Assembly (NCBI GenBank): GCA_905202605.1
Contig: CAJKSU010000148.1
Coordinates: forward strand, 1 to 7,083
DNA: 7,083 nucleotides
Source of the DNA: an uncultured Eubacteriales bacterium
GTDB taxonomy: Bacteria > Bacillota > Clostridia > Oscillospirales > Oscillospiraceae
Direction of reading: 5' to 3'
Shown here: positions 1 to 6,462 of the stretch, piece after piece
How positions within the stretch are numbered: position 1 is the stretch's first letter
Layout: each line of letters begins with the position of its first letter
Translations under genes and position numbers: made by a program
The notes under the pieces: generated by a model
Databases searched by the model: none
What the model was told of the DNA's origin: nothing
What the model saw: the letters and a program-made list of their open reading frames with translations, nothing else

Positions 1-822
1 GGTATTGAGAATATAATGCCCTGCTTCATCGTCGGTTGCTGCGGGTGCTTCTGCAGCAGATGCATCAGAGTCTGTCAGCTGGCTTTCGCCGGTGGCATAG
101 TCAATTATAACGCCGGGCTGGACATTATAGCAGTAGACATGGAAGCGAATGGTGTCGTCCTCCACGCTGGCAGCTTCCATTTCCACCCCGCGCGCCACCA
201 GCTCGCTGTCCCGAAAATCCGGCGTGACCCGGTAGAGCACATGATGCCCAGTGTCGCGGATGTAATCGGCAACCTGATTTTCAAAGGGAAGCATGCCGTC
301 TACGTTGAGGTAGCGGGTGCCGGTGATAAGATTATGCTCATTGGCATTCTCGCCGGTAAGCTGAAAGCCGATCAGGTGGCAGCGGTTGTAGAGGTCCTTG
401 CCGTCCACGCAGTCATATTCCGCCTGAACCCATCCGGAGGGATGGACGGAGCTGATGCTGCCGCGCTCCTCTGTGGGCATCAGATCCTGACCGATGTCGG
501 CATAGCATGCGCCGCAGCGGCCCAGCTGATCCAGATCGGTATAGAATTCATAGGAATCGGTATTGAACTGGCTTTCATCAAATTCCGGCTGATTTCCGTT
601 CAGCTCCACATAGGGGCTGCCGCTGTAGTCCGGCAGGTTCGCCATCGTATAAACGGCGGAAGCGGTATCCTCCGCAGCACTCTGAACGGAAGCCGGCTGA
701 GCGGGCTGAGCATCTCCAGTGGACGCAGGCATGGTACAGCCGGAAAGCAGCAGAGCGGTGAGCAGCGCAAGGAGAATCGCCGGTTTTGCCGCGGCGTTCC
801 GCATTACGTCAGGTAAGCCCAA
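1..822 (-). CDS. Lipoprotein DNA/RNA non-specific endonuclease (3' end beyond left edge)
   Basis: Secreted, lipid-anchored nuclease predicted to cut DNA and RNA outside the membrane. The first 274 residues are in the window. Residues 1-29 form a lipoprotein signal: a short basic region, a hydrophobic Leu/Ala run and the lipobox LSGC, with Cys29 as the lipidation site. A low-complexity Ala/Gln/Ser linker follows. The nuclease core holds LYNRCHLIGFQL (about 144-155), with His149 the likely general base, and NANEHNLITGTRYLNV (about 159-174), whose Asn residues would bind the metal; both are hallmarks of the Endonuclea_NS_2-type family. The usual DRGH motif reads NRCH here. I chose the TTG start at 822-820 because AAGGAGG lies 6 bases before it. 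An ATG at 804-802, in the same frame, has no ribosome site but would keep the signal peptide. The gene overlaps the desulfurase by 14 bases, suggesting translational coupling. Family assignment is confident; the physiological role (nutrient scavenging or DNA uptake) is inference. Confidence 0.88.
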   Translation of the reverse strand, partial: MGLPDVMRNAAAKPAILLALLTALLLSGCTMPASTGDAQPAQPASVQSAAEDTASAVYTMANLPDYSGSPYVELNGNQPEFDESQFNTDSYEFYTDLDQLGRCGACYADIGQDLMPTEERGSISSVHPSGWVQAEYDCVDGKDLYNRCHLIGFQLTGENANEHNLITGTRYLNVDGMLPFENQVADYIRDTGHHVLYRVTPDFRDSELVARGVEMEAASVEDDTIRFHVYCYNVQPGVIIDYATGESQLTDSDASAAEAPAATDDEAGHYILNT

Positions 823-1933
823 GGACAGCCTCCTTCAGCGCCGATACAAAGCCTTCGATGTCCTCGGCAGTGGTATCAAAGCAGAAGCTGACCCGGATGG
901 AGCCGTCGATCTGCTCCGGAGAAAAGTGCATGGCCTCCAGCACATGACTCCGGTGACCGCGGGAGCAGGCGGAGCCTGCGGAGACATAGACCCCCCGCTC
1001 CTGCAAATAGCCGATCAGCCCCTGAGAGCGAACGCCGGGGATGGCAAGAGAGATAATATGGGGTGCCTGATGACTGCCCAGAATCACGGCCTGCGGCACC
1101 TTCTGGGCAAGCAGCGTCAGGCATTGCGCCTTCCGCTGCTCCATGGCATGCAGCTTATCCGCAAGATGGTCGGATGCGGCCTCACAGGCAGCGCCAAAGC
1201 CCAGAATCATGGGAACGTTTTCCGTGCCGGAGCGCATGTTCTTCTCCTGACCGCCTCCGTACATCACCGGCGGCAGGTGGAGCTTTTTATCTACATAGAC
1301 CGCACCGCAGCCCTTTGGTCCCTGAATCTTATGGGAGCTGACCGAGATGATATCCGCTCCAAGGCTGGAGGCTCGGAAGGGAACCTTGCAGAAGCCCTGC
1401 ACAGCGTCGGTGTGGAATACGGCGGTGGATTTTTGGTGGGTCAGCTTGGCAAGCCGGGCAATATCGTTGACCGCACCGGTTTCATTGTTGACCATCATAA
1501 TGGACACCAGAATAGTATCCTTCCGCAGAACAGAGAGCAGCTCCTGAGGAGAAACGGTGCCGTCCGGCTGGGGCTGCAAATAGGTTATCTCAAAGCCCTG
1601 AGCCTCCAGCGCCTGAATGGGGTGCAGTACAGCATGATGCTCTACAGCAGTGGTAATGATGTGGCGACCGCGCTTATGATAGCGCTGCGCCACAGAAAAT
1701 ACGGCAAAATTATCCCCTTCTGTGCCGCCGGAGGTGAAGAACAGCTGCTCCGCACTGCACCCAAGGGCGTGTGCAACCTGACCTCTGGCGTGCTTGACCG
1801 CTTTTTCTGCGTCCAAGCCCAGCTGATACACTGCGGAGGGGTTCCCCCATGTGGTAGTCAGTCCCTGCATGACTGCGGCAACGGCCTGAGGACAGGGCTT
1901 GGTTGTGGCGGCGTTATCAAGATAGATTTCCAA
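809..1933 (-). CDS. Cysteine desulfurase, group I (IscS/NifS-like)
   Basis: PLP enzyme that takes sulfur from L-cysteine as an enzyme persulfide, giving alanine, and passes it to Fe-S cluster assembly or tRNA thiolation in the cytoplasm. The 374-residue length fits the family. Visible motifs: N-terminal YLDNAATTKP (4-13), His99 in VEHHAV near the PLP ring, Asp175 in FHTDAVQG, PLP-binding Lys202 in SVSSHKIQGPKG, GGGQE (226-230) with RSGTEN, and the catalytic loop SAGSACSRG with Cys323, of the longer group I form. The frame is open upstream to 2113, but the TTG at 1933-1931 is the likely start: AAGGAG lies 9 bases before it, the protein then begins at the canonical MEIYLDNAATT, and a good promoter (1980-2008) sits inside the upstream extension. 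No iscU, scaffold or thiI gene is adjacent, so the sulfur acceptor is unknown. The nuclease gene follows directly in the same operon. Confidence 0.95.
   Translation of the reverse strand: MEIYLDNAATTKPCPQAVAAVMQGLTTTWGNPSAVYQLGLDAEKAVKHARGQVAHALGCSAEQLFFTSGGTEGDNFAVFSVAQRYHKRGRHIITTAVEHHAVLHPIQALEAQGFEITYLQPQPDGTVSPQELLSVLRKDTILVSIMMVNNETGAVNDIARLAKLTHQKSTAVFHTDAVQGFCKVPFRASSLGADIISVSSHKIQGPKGCGAVYVDKKLHLPPVMYGGGQEKNMRSGTENVPMILGFGAACEAASDHLADKLHAMEQRKAQCLTLLAQKVPQAVILGSHQAPHIISLAIPGVRSQGLIGYLQERGVYVSAGSACSRGHRSHVLEAMHFSPEQIDGSIRVSFCFDTTAEDIEGFVSALKEAVLGLT
829..835 (-). promoter_or_regulatory. Ribosome binding site deciding a TTG start for the nuclease
   Basis: On the minus strand AAGGAGG lies 6 bases before TTG (822-820) and 24 bases before the ATG at 804-802. 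The spacing favours the TTG. The site sits inside the last codons of the cysteine desulfurase, so ribosomes finishing that gene could reinitiate here. Confidence 0.65.
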
Positions 1934-1942
1934 TGAATGGCG

Positions 1943-1948
1943 CTCCTT
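1943..1948 (-). promoter_or_regulatory. Ribosome binding site for the TTG start of the cysteine desulfurase
   Basis: Minus-strand AAGGAG, 9 bases before TTG 1933-1931. The in-frame ATG codons upstream (1981-1979 and 1966-1964) have no such site, and the first overlaps the -10 box. Confidence 0.7.
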
Positions 1949-1958
1949 TTCCGGAAAA
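1947..1958. repeat. Perfect 12-base palindrome TTTTCCGGAAAA in the desulfurase leader
   Basis: TTTTCCGGAAAA is a perfect palindrome overlapping the desulfurase ribosome site, about 20-30 bases downstream of the -10 box. A second CCGG just beyond it makes CCGG-N5-CCGG. A palindrome without a loop there could be a repressor operator. No regulator can be assigned from sequence. Confidence 0.4.
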
Positions 1959-1979
1959 ACCGGCATTTCATTTTCTGAC

Positions 1980-2008
1980 ATTATACCAGCTTCCATGAGG
2001 TTTGTACA
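1980..2008 (-). promoter_or_regulatory. Promoter of the cysteine desulfurase-nuclease operon
   Basis: On the minus strand a perfect -10 box TATAAT (1985-1980) is preceded by TGG, giving an extended -10. The hexamer TGTACA (2008-2003), 17 bases upstream, is a 4/6 match to TTGACA. Transcription would start near 1973, about 40 bases before the TTG start. Confidence 0.7.
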
Positions 2009-2048
2009 GGTCAAACCGCTCCGGGACGCAGAATTCCGGTCGCAGGAA

Positions 2049-2071
2049 AGCCGCCGCATACAGCGACGGCT
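2049..2071 (-). terminator. Weak hairpin terminator after the 117-residue gene
   Basis: In the minus-strand RNA a 9-pair stem (AGCCGTCGC with GCGGCGGCU, one G-U pair) encloses a 5-base loop, starting 14 bases past the stop codon. The U tract is only UUU then CC, so termination may be partial. It separates the small gene from the desulfurase promoter. Confidence 0.4.
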
Positions 2072-2084
2072 GGGGAATTCCATG

Positions 2085-2438
2085 TCATGCACGCTGACCG
2101 GGCCCAACGGCAACTACGATTCCACGTCGCATATCCATATCGGTTTTGATCAGGAATACAGCGTCCTCGGTACCGGCAGGAACGGGTATCTCTCTGGTGA
2201 CCATGTTTTTTTCCTCGGGATAGAGGGCAATCAAAAAAGTATATGCCTGGTCGTCGATGGGAATCTGAACGGTCTGACCGTTGGTGATGGGGGTGGTGCC
2301 ATCCAGCACGCTGCACTCGGCCCGGCTCAGCCCCTCCAGCCGGGCGAGAAAATCCTCGCGGGACTGATCCAGAATACAAAAATAACTCAGGCCAAAGCCC
2401 ATCAGGGCGCGCTGGCGGTGAATAATCAAATATCTCAT
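2085..2438 (-). CDS. Small protein of unknown function, 117 residues
   Basis: I do not recognise this protein. ATG 2438-2436 is preceded 8 bases away by AAGGAG, and a promoter lies at 2486-2514, so it is very likely a real gene. The frame also holds an ATG upstream at 2495, which lies in the promoter and has no ribosome site. The N-terminus is basic (MRYLIIHRQRALMGFG). After it come FCILDQSREDFLARLEGL, a Thr/Gln/Ile-rich strand region around 48-60, and alternating hydrophobic residues to the end (VFLIKTDMDMRRGIVVAVG). There is no signal peptide, membrane segment or metal-binding cluster, and the pattern suggests a small mostly beta cytoplasmic domain. It stands alone between two divergent promoter regions, so context gives no function. 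Confidence 0.75.
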   Translation of the reverse strand: MRYLIIHRQRALMGFGLSYFCILDQSREDFLARLEGLSRAECSVLDGTTPITNGQTVQIPIDDQAYTFLIALYPEEKNMVTREIPVPAGTEDAVFLIKTDMDMRRGIVVAVGPGQRA

Positions 2439-2485
2439 GAGCGGTTCTCCTTCCGTATTCACGCATCTGCGTTTCAAACAGAATG

Positions 2486-2514
2486 ATTGTATCATATAAT
2501 TGCGGAAGGAACAA
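2486..2514 (-). promoter_or_regulatory. Promoter of the 117-residue gene
   Basis: Minus strand: TACAAT (2491-2486) with the extended element TGA directly before it, a 17-base spacer and TTGTTC (2514-2509) as a weak -35. The predicted start of transcription is about 40 bases before the ATG at 2438. Confidence 0.55.
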
Positions 2515-2596
2515 CATGGACTTACGGAAAACCGCGCCTCGGCACGGAGAAGGCCGGAGTGTGGTTTGGCTTTGATGCAAATGCGGATGCCGGGAG

Positions 2597-2639
2597 CGGA
2601 ATTGACAGATAGCTGCCGTGTGCGGCAATGTCAGTTCCG
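2597..2639. repeat. Long imperfect inverted repeat before the tandem-HTH gene
   Basis: The arms CGGAATTGACA (2597-2607) and TGTCAGTTCCG (2629-2639) pair over 11 positions with one U-G, and an inner TGCCG/CGGCA stem closes on a TGTG loop. It lies about 30 bases upstream of the -10 box of the regulator gene. There is no U tract, so it is not a normal terminator. It could be an operator for that gene. The rest of the 2439-2717 gap holds only the two divergent promoters. Confidence 0.5.
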
Positions 2640-2669
2640 GTAACTCTGTTATATGGAGGGCGATTATGG

Positions 2670-2675
2670 TATAAT
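2670..2675 (+). promoter_or_regulatory. Extended -10 promoter of the tandem-HTH gene
   Basis: A perfect TATAAT preceded by TGG. No good -35 lies 16-18 bases upstream (the best, TGTTAT at 2647-2652, is poor), so this promoter would rely on the extended -10 or on an activator. The start of transcription would be near 2682, about 35 bases before the ATG. Confidence 0.6.
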
Positions 2676-2717
2676 GGAATCAAATCATGTCATTTTTTAG
2701 AGAAATGAGGGAGATCT

Positions 2718-4445
2718 ATGCGTTTTCAGGAGCTACTGGACTACTATATGCAGCATCTGGGCTGCTCTGGCCGGGAGCTGGCGGAGGCATCGGGACTTTC
2801 TGCGGCGATTATCAGCCGTTATCGATCGGGCAGCAGACTGCCCAGCAGCCGCAGTGATTCTCTGGATCGACTGGCGGACGGATTGGCGAAAATTGCCGAG
2901 AAACGTGGAGAAGCACTGACGGCGGCAGAAATTCAAAGCGCTCTGGAAAAGTCTCTGGAGAGGGAGAAGCAGCCCGCGCTTAATGCTGAGAATCTGGCGG
3001 CGTTAATGGCGGCGCTGGAAATCTCACCGGCGGAGCTGGCGCTGGCTCTGAGCTATGATATCTCTTATATTTCCAGAGTACGCAGCGGACAGCGAAATCC
3101 CGCGGATGCGGCGGCATTTGCCGTGGGAGTCGGGAGCTTTGTGGAGCAGCGCTATACCCGTAAGACCGACCGGCAGCAGCTGGCGGGGCTGCTGGGCTGC
3201 CCGGAGGAGCAGCTGCGGGAGGATGGGCTGCTACGGCAGGCCCTGCGGGACTGGCTGCTGCAGGAAAAGATTCCGGAGCAGCCGCAGGCAACGGCCTTTC
3301 TCGAAAAGCTGGATGCCTTTGATTTGGAGGAGTATATCGAGGCCATCCATTTCCGGGACATCAAGCTGCCCAGCTTCCCGGTGCCGTTTCCGTCGGCGCG
3401 CACCTATTACGGTGTGGAACAGATGAAGGCGGGAGAGCTGGACTTCTTTAAGATGACGGTGCTGAGCCGTCAGGGGGATTCGGTACTGATGTGCAGCGAT
3501 ATGCCCATGGAGGACATGGGGCAGGATCAGACCTTTGCGAAAAAGTGGATGTTTGGTCTGGCGGCGATGCTGAAAAAGGGACTGCACCTGAATATGATCC
3601 ACAATTTGAACCGCCCCTTTGCGGAGATGATGCTGGGGCTGGAGGGCTGGATTCCACTGTATATGACCGGGCAGGTAACGCCCTACTATCTCCCCGGCGT
3701 CCACAATCAGATATTTTGCAGGCTCTTGTATGTGTCCAGTGCGGCTGCGCTGGCAGGCGAGTGCATTTCAGGCTGCCATGAAAGCGGCAAATACTACCTG
3801 ACAAAAAAACAGGAGGAACTGAAGTATTACCGCAAGCGCTCCAGAGATCTGCTCCGGCAGGCTCAGCCGCTGATGGAAATATTCCGTGCGGAAGATCGCG
3901 GCCAATTTGAGGCGTTTTTAAAGGGAGACGGTCAGGCACAGGGCAGCCGCCATGGAATTCTGTCGGTGCCGCCTATCTATACTATGGAAGAGTCGCTGCT
4001 GAAGGAAATTCTGACCCGGAACGGTGTAGCAAAAGCGAAACAGGAAGAGCTTTGCAGCGAAGTGATTCAGCGCCGGAGTATGGTAGAGCGGATTCTAACC
4101 GGCAGCACTATATTCGATGAGCTGCATGCCATGAGCCGGGAGGAGTTTCACCGCCGCAGGGTATCCCTGTCCACGGCGGAAATATTCTATGAAATGCCGC
4201 TAACCTATACCTATGAGGAGTATTTGGCGCATATCCGGCAGACGGAGGAGTTTGCCCGGCAGCACGCCAACTATTCGGTGAATTTGAATATGGCCCCGGC
4301 CTTCCATAATATTGCTATCTCGATTCTGGAGAATCGCTGGGCGATGGTGTCCAAGGAAGGGGATCCGGTGATTCATTTTGTAATCCGGCATCCCCAGCTG
4401 CGGGAGGCGATTGAACGGATGACTCTGCCGGTAAGTGATGAATAG
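2718..4445 (+). CDS. Tandem helix-turn-helix protein with a large uncharacterised C-terminal region
   Basis: Predicted cytoplasmic DNA-binding protein of 575 residues. Two XRE-like HTH units are visible: GRELAEASGLSAAIISRYRS with GSRLP (about 18-42) and AELALALSYDISYISRVRS with GQRNP (about 105-128). Their recognition helices are nearly the same (ISRYRSG / ISRVRSG), which suggests an internal duplication about 85 residues apart. A variable helical link (about 145-215) leads to a core at about 228-390 rich in aromatic residues and probably conserved: KKGLHLNMIHNLNRPFAEMM, GLEGWIPLYMTGQ, then GKYYLTKKQEELKYYRKR. The end carries NRWAMVSKEGDPVIHFVIRHP (about 539-559). No membrane segment, signal peptide or catalytic motif is evident. 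A GAGGGAG ribosome site precedes the ATG by 4 bases. I recall similar large HTH proteins in Clostridia but know no function. The core resembles the strand-turn pattern of PLD-like sensor domains without the HKD residues, which is speculation. It is transcribed alone, ending in the terminator at 4455-4505. Confidence 0.85.
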   Translation: MRFQELLDYYMQHLGCSGRELAEASGLSAAIISRYRSGSRLPSSRSDSLDRLADGLAKIAEKRGEALTAAEIQSALEKSLEREKQPALNAENLAALMAALEISPAELALALSYDISYISRVRSGQRNPADAAAFAVGVGSFVEQRYTRKTDRQQLAGLLGCPEEQLREDGLLRQALRDWLLQEKIPEQPQATAFLEKLDAFDLEEYIEAIHFRDIKLPSFPVPFPSARTYYGVEQMKAGELDFFKMTVLSRQGDSVLMCSDMPMEDMGQDQTFAKKWMFGLAAMLKKGLHLNMIHNLNRPFAEMMLGLEGWIPLYMTGQVTPYYLPGVHNQIFCRLLYVSSAAALAGECISGCHESGKYYLTKKQEELKYYRKRSRDLLRQAQPLMEIFRAEDRGQFEAFLKGDGQAQGSRHGILSVPPIYTMEESLLKEILTRNGVAKAKQEELCSEVIQRRSMVERILTGSTIFDELHAMSREEFHRRRVSLSTAEIFYEMPLTYTYEEYLAHIRQTEEFARQHANYSVNLNMAPAFHNIAISILENRWAMVSKEGDPVIHFVIRHPQLREAIERMTLPVSDE

Positions 4446-4454
4446 GAGCGCAAG

Positions 4455-4505
4455 AACAGCGTGGGTGTTGCAAAATTCTATTGCGGCACCCACGCTGTTT
4501 ATATT
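4455..4505 (+). terminator. Strong hairpin terminator between convergent genes
   Basis: The stem AACAGCGUGGGUGUUGC (4455-4471) pairs with GCGGCACCCACGCUGUU (4483-4499) over 17 pairs, two of them G-U, with an 11-base loop and a U-rich tail UUUAUAUU. It begins 9 bases after the regulator stop. The hairpin also lies directly downstream of the galM stop (4509-4511) on the other strand, where the tail is only UUCUU, so it may serve both genes. Confidence 0.88.
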
Positions 4506-4508
4506 GTC

Positions 4509-5543
4509 TCAAATCGTTTCCGTTATGGAGAATTGATAGGTAATGTTGTGGCGGTATGTCTGCCCTGCCGGCAAAATAGGCTTTTGAAAGGCCTCAATTT
4601 TCATGGCGTTAGGGAAGAACTGCCCCTCCAGCGCAACGCCGGAGCGGAAGCCATAGGGGTGCAGCCCATTGGGCGCATCAATAAAGTTCCCGGAATACAG
4701 CTGCAAACCGGGCAGGTCAGTGGCTTCCTCCATGACGATTCCCGTGACCGGACTATAGAGCCGTGCGGCGGTTTGCATAGAACCGCCGTTTTTCAGCACA
4801 AAATTGTGGTCATAGCCATTACAGTTATGAAGCTGCTGACAGTCGGCGCTCAGATCCCGTCCAATGGGCTTGGGCTGCCGGAAATCAAAGGGAGTCCCGG
4901 ACACGGACGAAACTACGCCGGTGGGCAGGGTGTTTTCATCGTTTTCCGTGTACTGCTCGGCACAGATTTGCAGCAGCTGCTCCATGGGAGCCTGACCGCC
5001 GCTGAGGTCGAAATAGCAGTGATTGGTGAGGTTTACCACGGTGTCCTGATCGCAGACGGCGAGAAATTCGATGGAGAGCCGAAGGTCATCGGCAAAGCGG
5101 TAACGGACAGTCAGCCGCAGATTGCCGGGATAGCCCTGATCTCCGTCGGGGGAAAACAGGTGCATGTCCAGCGTATCCCCGTGGATTTCGGCCTCGAACA
5201 TCCGCTGATGGTAGCCGCAAAAGCCGCCGTGGGAATGGTTTGGGCCGCTGTTGCGCTCCAGCGTATAGGTGGTTCCGTTCAGGGTAAACCGGCCGCCGCC
5301 GATCCGGTTCGCGTGACGGCCGACCGTAGCGCCAAAGTAAAAACTTCCGGCTTCATAATCTGCGGCACTGGGATAGCCGAGGATGACATCGGTGAGCGCA
5401 CCCTGACGATTCGGAACTGCAATGGACTGCACCGTCGCACCGTAATCCAGAATATCGACATAGGCGCCGGCGGCAGCGGACAGCCGGTAACAGGTCACCG
5501 GGGTGCCGTCAGTAAGCGTACCAAAGGGACGTGATGTAATCAT
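4509..5543 (-). CDS. galM: Aldose 1-epimerase (galactose mutarotase)
   Basis: Cytoplasmic mutarotase that interconverts alpha and beta anomers of galactose and other aldoses, feeding the Leloir pathway. The 344-residue length fits the family. Signature residues can be seen in order: DYGATVQSI (33-41), GRHANR (75-80) with the substrate-binding Arg, NHSHGG (102-107), TNHCYFDL with the catalytic acid His175, GYDHNFVL with Asp245, and ALEGQ with the catalytic base Glu306. The ATG at 5543 has AGGAGG 6 bases upstream. No galK, galT, galE or sugar transporter is adjacent; the nearest same-strand neighbour is the Noc-like gene 57 bases upstream. galM has its own strong promoter, whose -35 overlaps that gene's stop codon, so it can be expressed alone or by read-through. 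Confidence 0.96.
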   Translation of the reverse strand: MITSRPFGTLTDGTPVTCYRLSAAAGAYVDILDYGATVQSIAVPNRQGALTDVILGYPSAADYEAGSFYFGATVGRHANRIGGGRFTLNGTTYTLERNSGPNHSHGGFCGYHQRMFEAEIHGDTLDMHLFSPDGDQGYPGNLRLTVRYRFADDLRLSIEFLAVCDQDTVVNLTNHCYFDLSGGQAPMEQLLQICAEQYTENDENTLPTGVVSSVSGTPFDFRQPKPIGRDLSADCQQLHNCNGYDHNFVLKNGGSMQTAARLYSPVTGIVMEEATDLPGLQLYSGNFIDAPNGLHPYGFRSGVALEGQFFPNAMKIEAFQKPILPAGQTYRHNITYQFSITETI

Positions 5544-5576
5544 GGGAAACCTCCTGCTGTTTAAATGGACAAGGCC

Positions 5577-5604
5577 ATTATACCAGTGGCAGGAGCAAAG
5601 TCAA
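5577..5604 (-). promoter_or_regulatory. galM promoter, overlapping the noc stop codon
   Basis: Minus strand: TTGACT (5604-5599, 5/6 match), a 16-base spacer and TATAAT (5582-5577) preceded by TGG. This is the best promoter in the window. The noc stop codon TGA (5603-5601) is part of the -35 hexamer. Confidence 0.85.
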
Positions 5605-6383
5605 GATGGATTGGGAATCCGCAGCGTCAGTACAATCTCATCCGGGTTGTCCTGACGCTGTACCTGTGCCGGGACACCTGCAACCCGAAGCAGAGCGGCA
5701 TCCCGCGTGACCCGCTCCAACACCAGACGCGTTTCCCGCCGGCAATAGCGAAGGCTGCCGGAGAGGTTGCGATGGCTCTCCAGCGTATCAATATAGTGAG
5801 ATGTCTGCGCCACATTAAAGCCACGCCGAAGCAGCTCGTCAATAACGTCCAGCCGTGCCTCTTCCCCGTGTATCCGAAGCAACTCGCGGGCGTGACGTTC
5901 GGACAGGCCGTTGTCCAGAAGCGCCTGACGTACCTTGGGCGAATGCTGCAATAGACGCAGCTTGTTGGCAATGGCGGATTGGGAACGCCCCAGCTTTTTG
6001 GCTGCCTGAGCCTGAGTCAGACCACTGTGGGCAAGATAGGCCTGTAAATACTCCGCCTCCTGAAAATATCCCAAATCCTCTCGCTGAAGATTCTCCGTCA
6101 GCGCGATCAGCTCGGCATCCGCGCCGTCCGCATGGGTAATCAAACAGGGAACTTCCCCAAGTCCTGCCATTTTAGCTGCCATGAGCCGCCGGTTCCCGGA
6201 TACCACCTGATAGCTGTCTCCGGTTTTTCGTACCGTCAACGGCTGTAAAATGCCCAACTCGCGGATGCTGGCTGCCAGCTCCTGCAGCAGAGCAGTAGGC
6301 TTTCCACGCCCAGTCTGCCCCGGATGCAGAAGATGAACCGGCAGATACAGAACCCGCCCCTCGGAGCTGATGCTGTAGGCCAT
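5601..6383 (-). CDS. noc: Noc-like ParB/Spo0J-family DNA-binding protein
   Basis: A 260-residue ParB-family protein; such proteins are CTP-dependent DNA clamps. Order: a short N-terminus, the ParB nuclease-like domain (about 10-105) with LGILQPLTVR, VVSGNRRLMAAKMAGL and ENLQREDL (97-104), then the HTH LTQAQAAKKLGRSQSAIANKLRLL (122-145) and the HTH-following helix LSERHARELLRI. The C-terminal part ends in a strand, IVLTLRIPN, as in Firmicute relatives. It resembles Noc rather than Spo0J: Gln135, Lys141 and Arg163 fit the QKKR Noc-specificity set I recall, while the remaining position is Gln146 rather than Lys. The CTP-motif GERR reads GNRR (63-66). No N-terminal amphipathic membrane helix like that of Bacillus Noc is evident. 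The ATG has GGGGAGG 7 bases upstream. No parA (soj), rsmG or mnmG neighbour is present, so this is not the classic origin-proximal cluster. It could instead be a general ParB-like regulator. Confidence 0.82.
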   Translation of the reverse strand: MAYSISSEGRVLYLPVHLLHPGQTGRGKPTALLQELAASIRELGILQPLTVRKTGDSYQVVSGNRRLMAAKMAGLGEVPCLITHADGADAELIALTENLQREDLGYFQEAEYLQAYLAHSGLTQAQAAKKLGRSQSAIANKLRLLQHSPKVRQALLDNGLSERHARELLRIHGEEARLDVIDELLRRGFNVAQTSHYIDTLESHRNLSGSLRYCRRETRLVLERVTRDAALLRVAGVPAQVQRQDNPDEIVLTLRIPNPS

Positions 6384-6399
6384 ATGAAATCCTCCCCTG

Positions 6400-6421
6400 A
6401 AGCTGCCCTCCCCGACAGCTT
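6400..6421 (-). other. Small leader hairpin before noc
   Basis: AAGCTG and CAGCTT form a 6-pair stem with a 10-base loop containing a second GGGGAGG. It lies 4 bases from the noc ribosome site. A decoy or standby ribosome site is possible, but the stem is short and may be chance. Confidence 0.3.
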
Positions 6422-6433
6422 TTTAATATCCAT

Positions 6434-6462
6434 ATTATAGCATAAATAGAAAAATATGCTAC
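6434..6462 (-). promoter_or_regulatory. noc promoter
   Basis: Minus strand: TATAAT (6439-6434) with the extended element TGC before it, and GTAGCA (6462-6457) 17 bases upstream as a weak -35 (3/6). The region is strongly AT-rich. The leader to the noc ATG is about 45 bases. Confidence 0.6.

Noticed and set aside
16..816. Plus-strand open frame of 266 residues
   Set aside because: It is the mirror of the lipoprotein nuclease, which has a signal peptide, lipobox and family motifs on the minus strand.
719..1936. Plus-strand open frame of 405 residues
   Set aside because: It is antisense to the cysteine desulfurase, whose full set of motifs is on the minus strand. It has no ribosome site or recognisable content.
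2516..2575. Plus-strand frame of 19 codons with AAGGA 5 bases before its ATG
   Set aside because: It is very short, overlaps the divergent promoter of the 117-residue gene and has no terminator or promoter of its own.
2602..2607. Perfect TTGACA as a -35 box
   Set aside because: No -10-like hexamer lies 16-18 bases downstream. The TTGACA is part of an inverted-repeat arm.
2011..2628. Minus-strand open frame of 205 residues overlapping the 117-residue gene
   Set aside because: It is in another frame, lacks a ribosome site and has Pro/Arg-rich content typical of a shadow. The 117-residue frame has a ribosome site and promoter.
4461..5534. Plus-strand open frame of 357 residues
   Set aside because: It is antisense to galM and starts inside the terminator hairpin.
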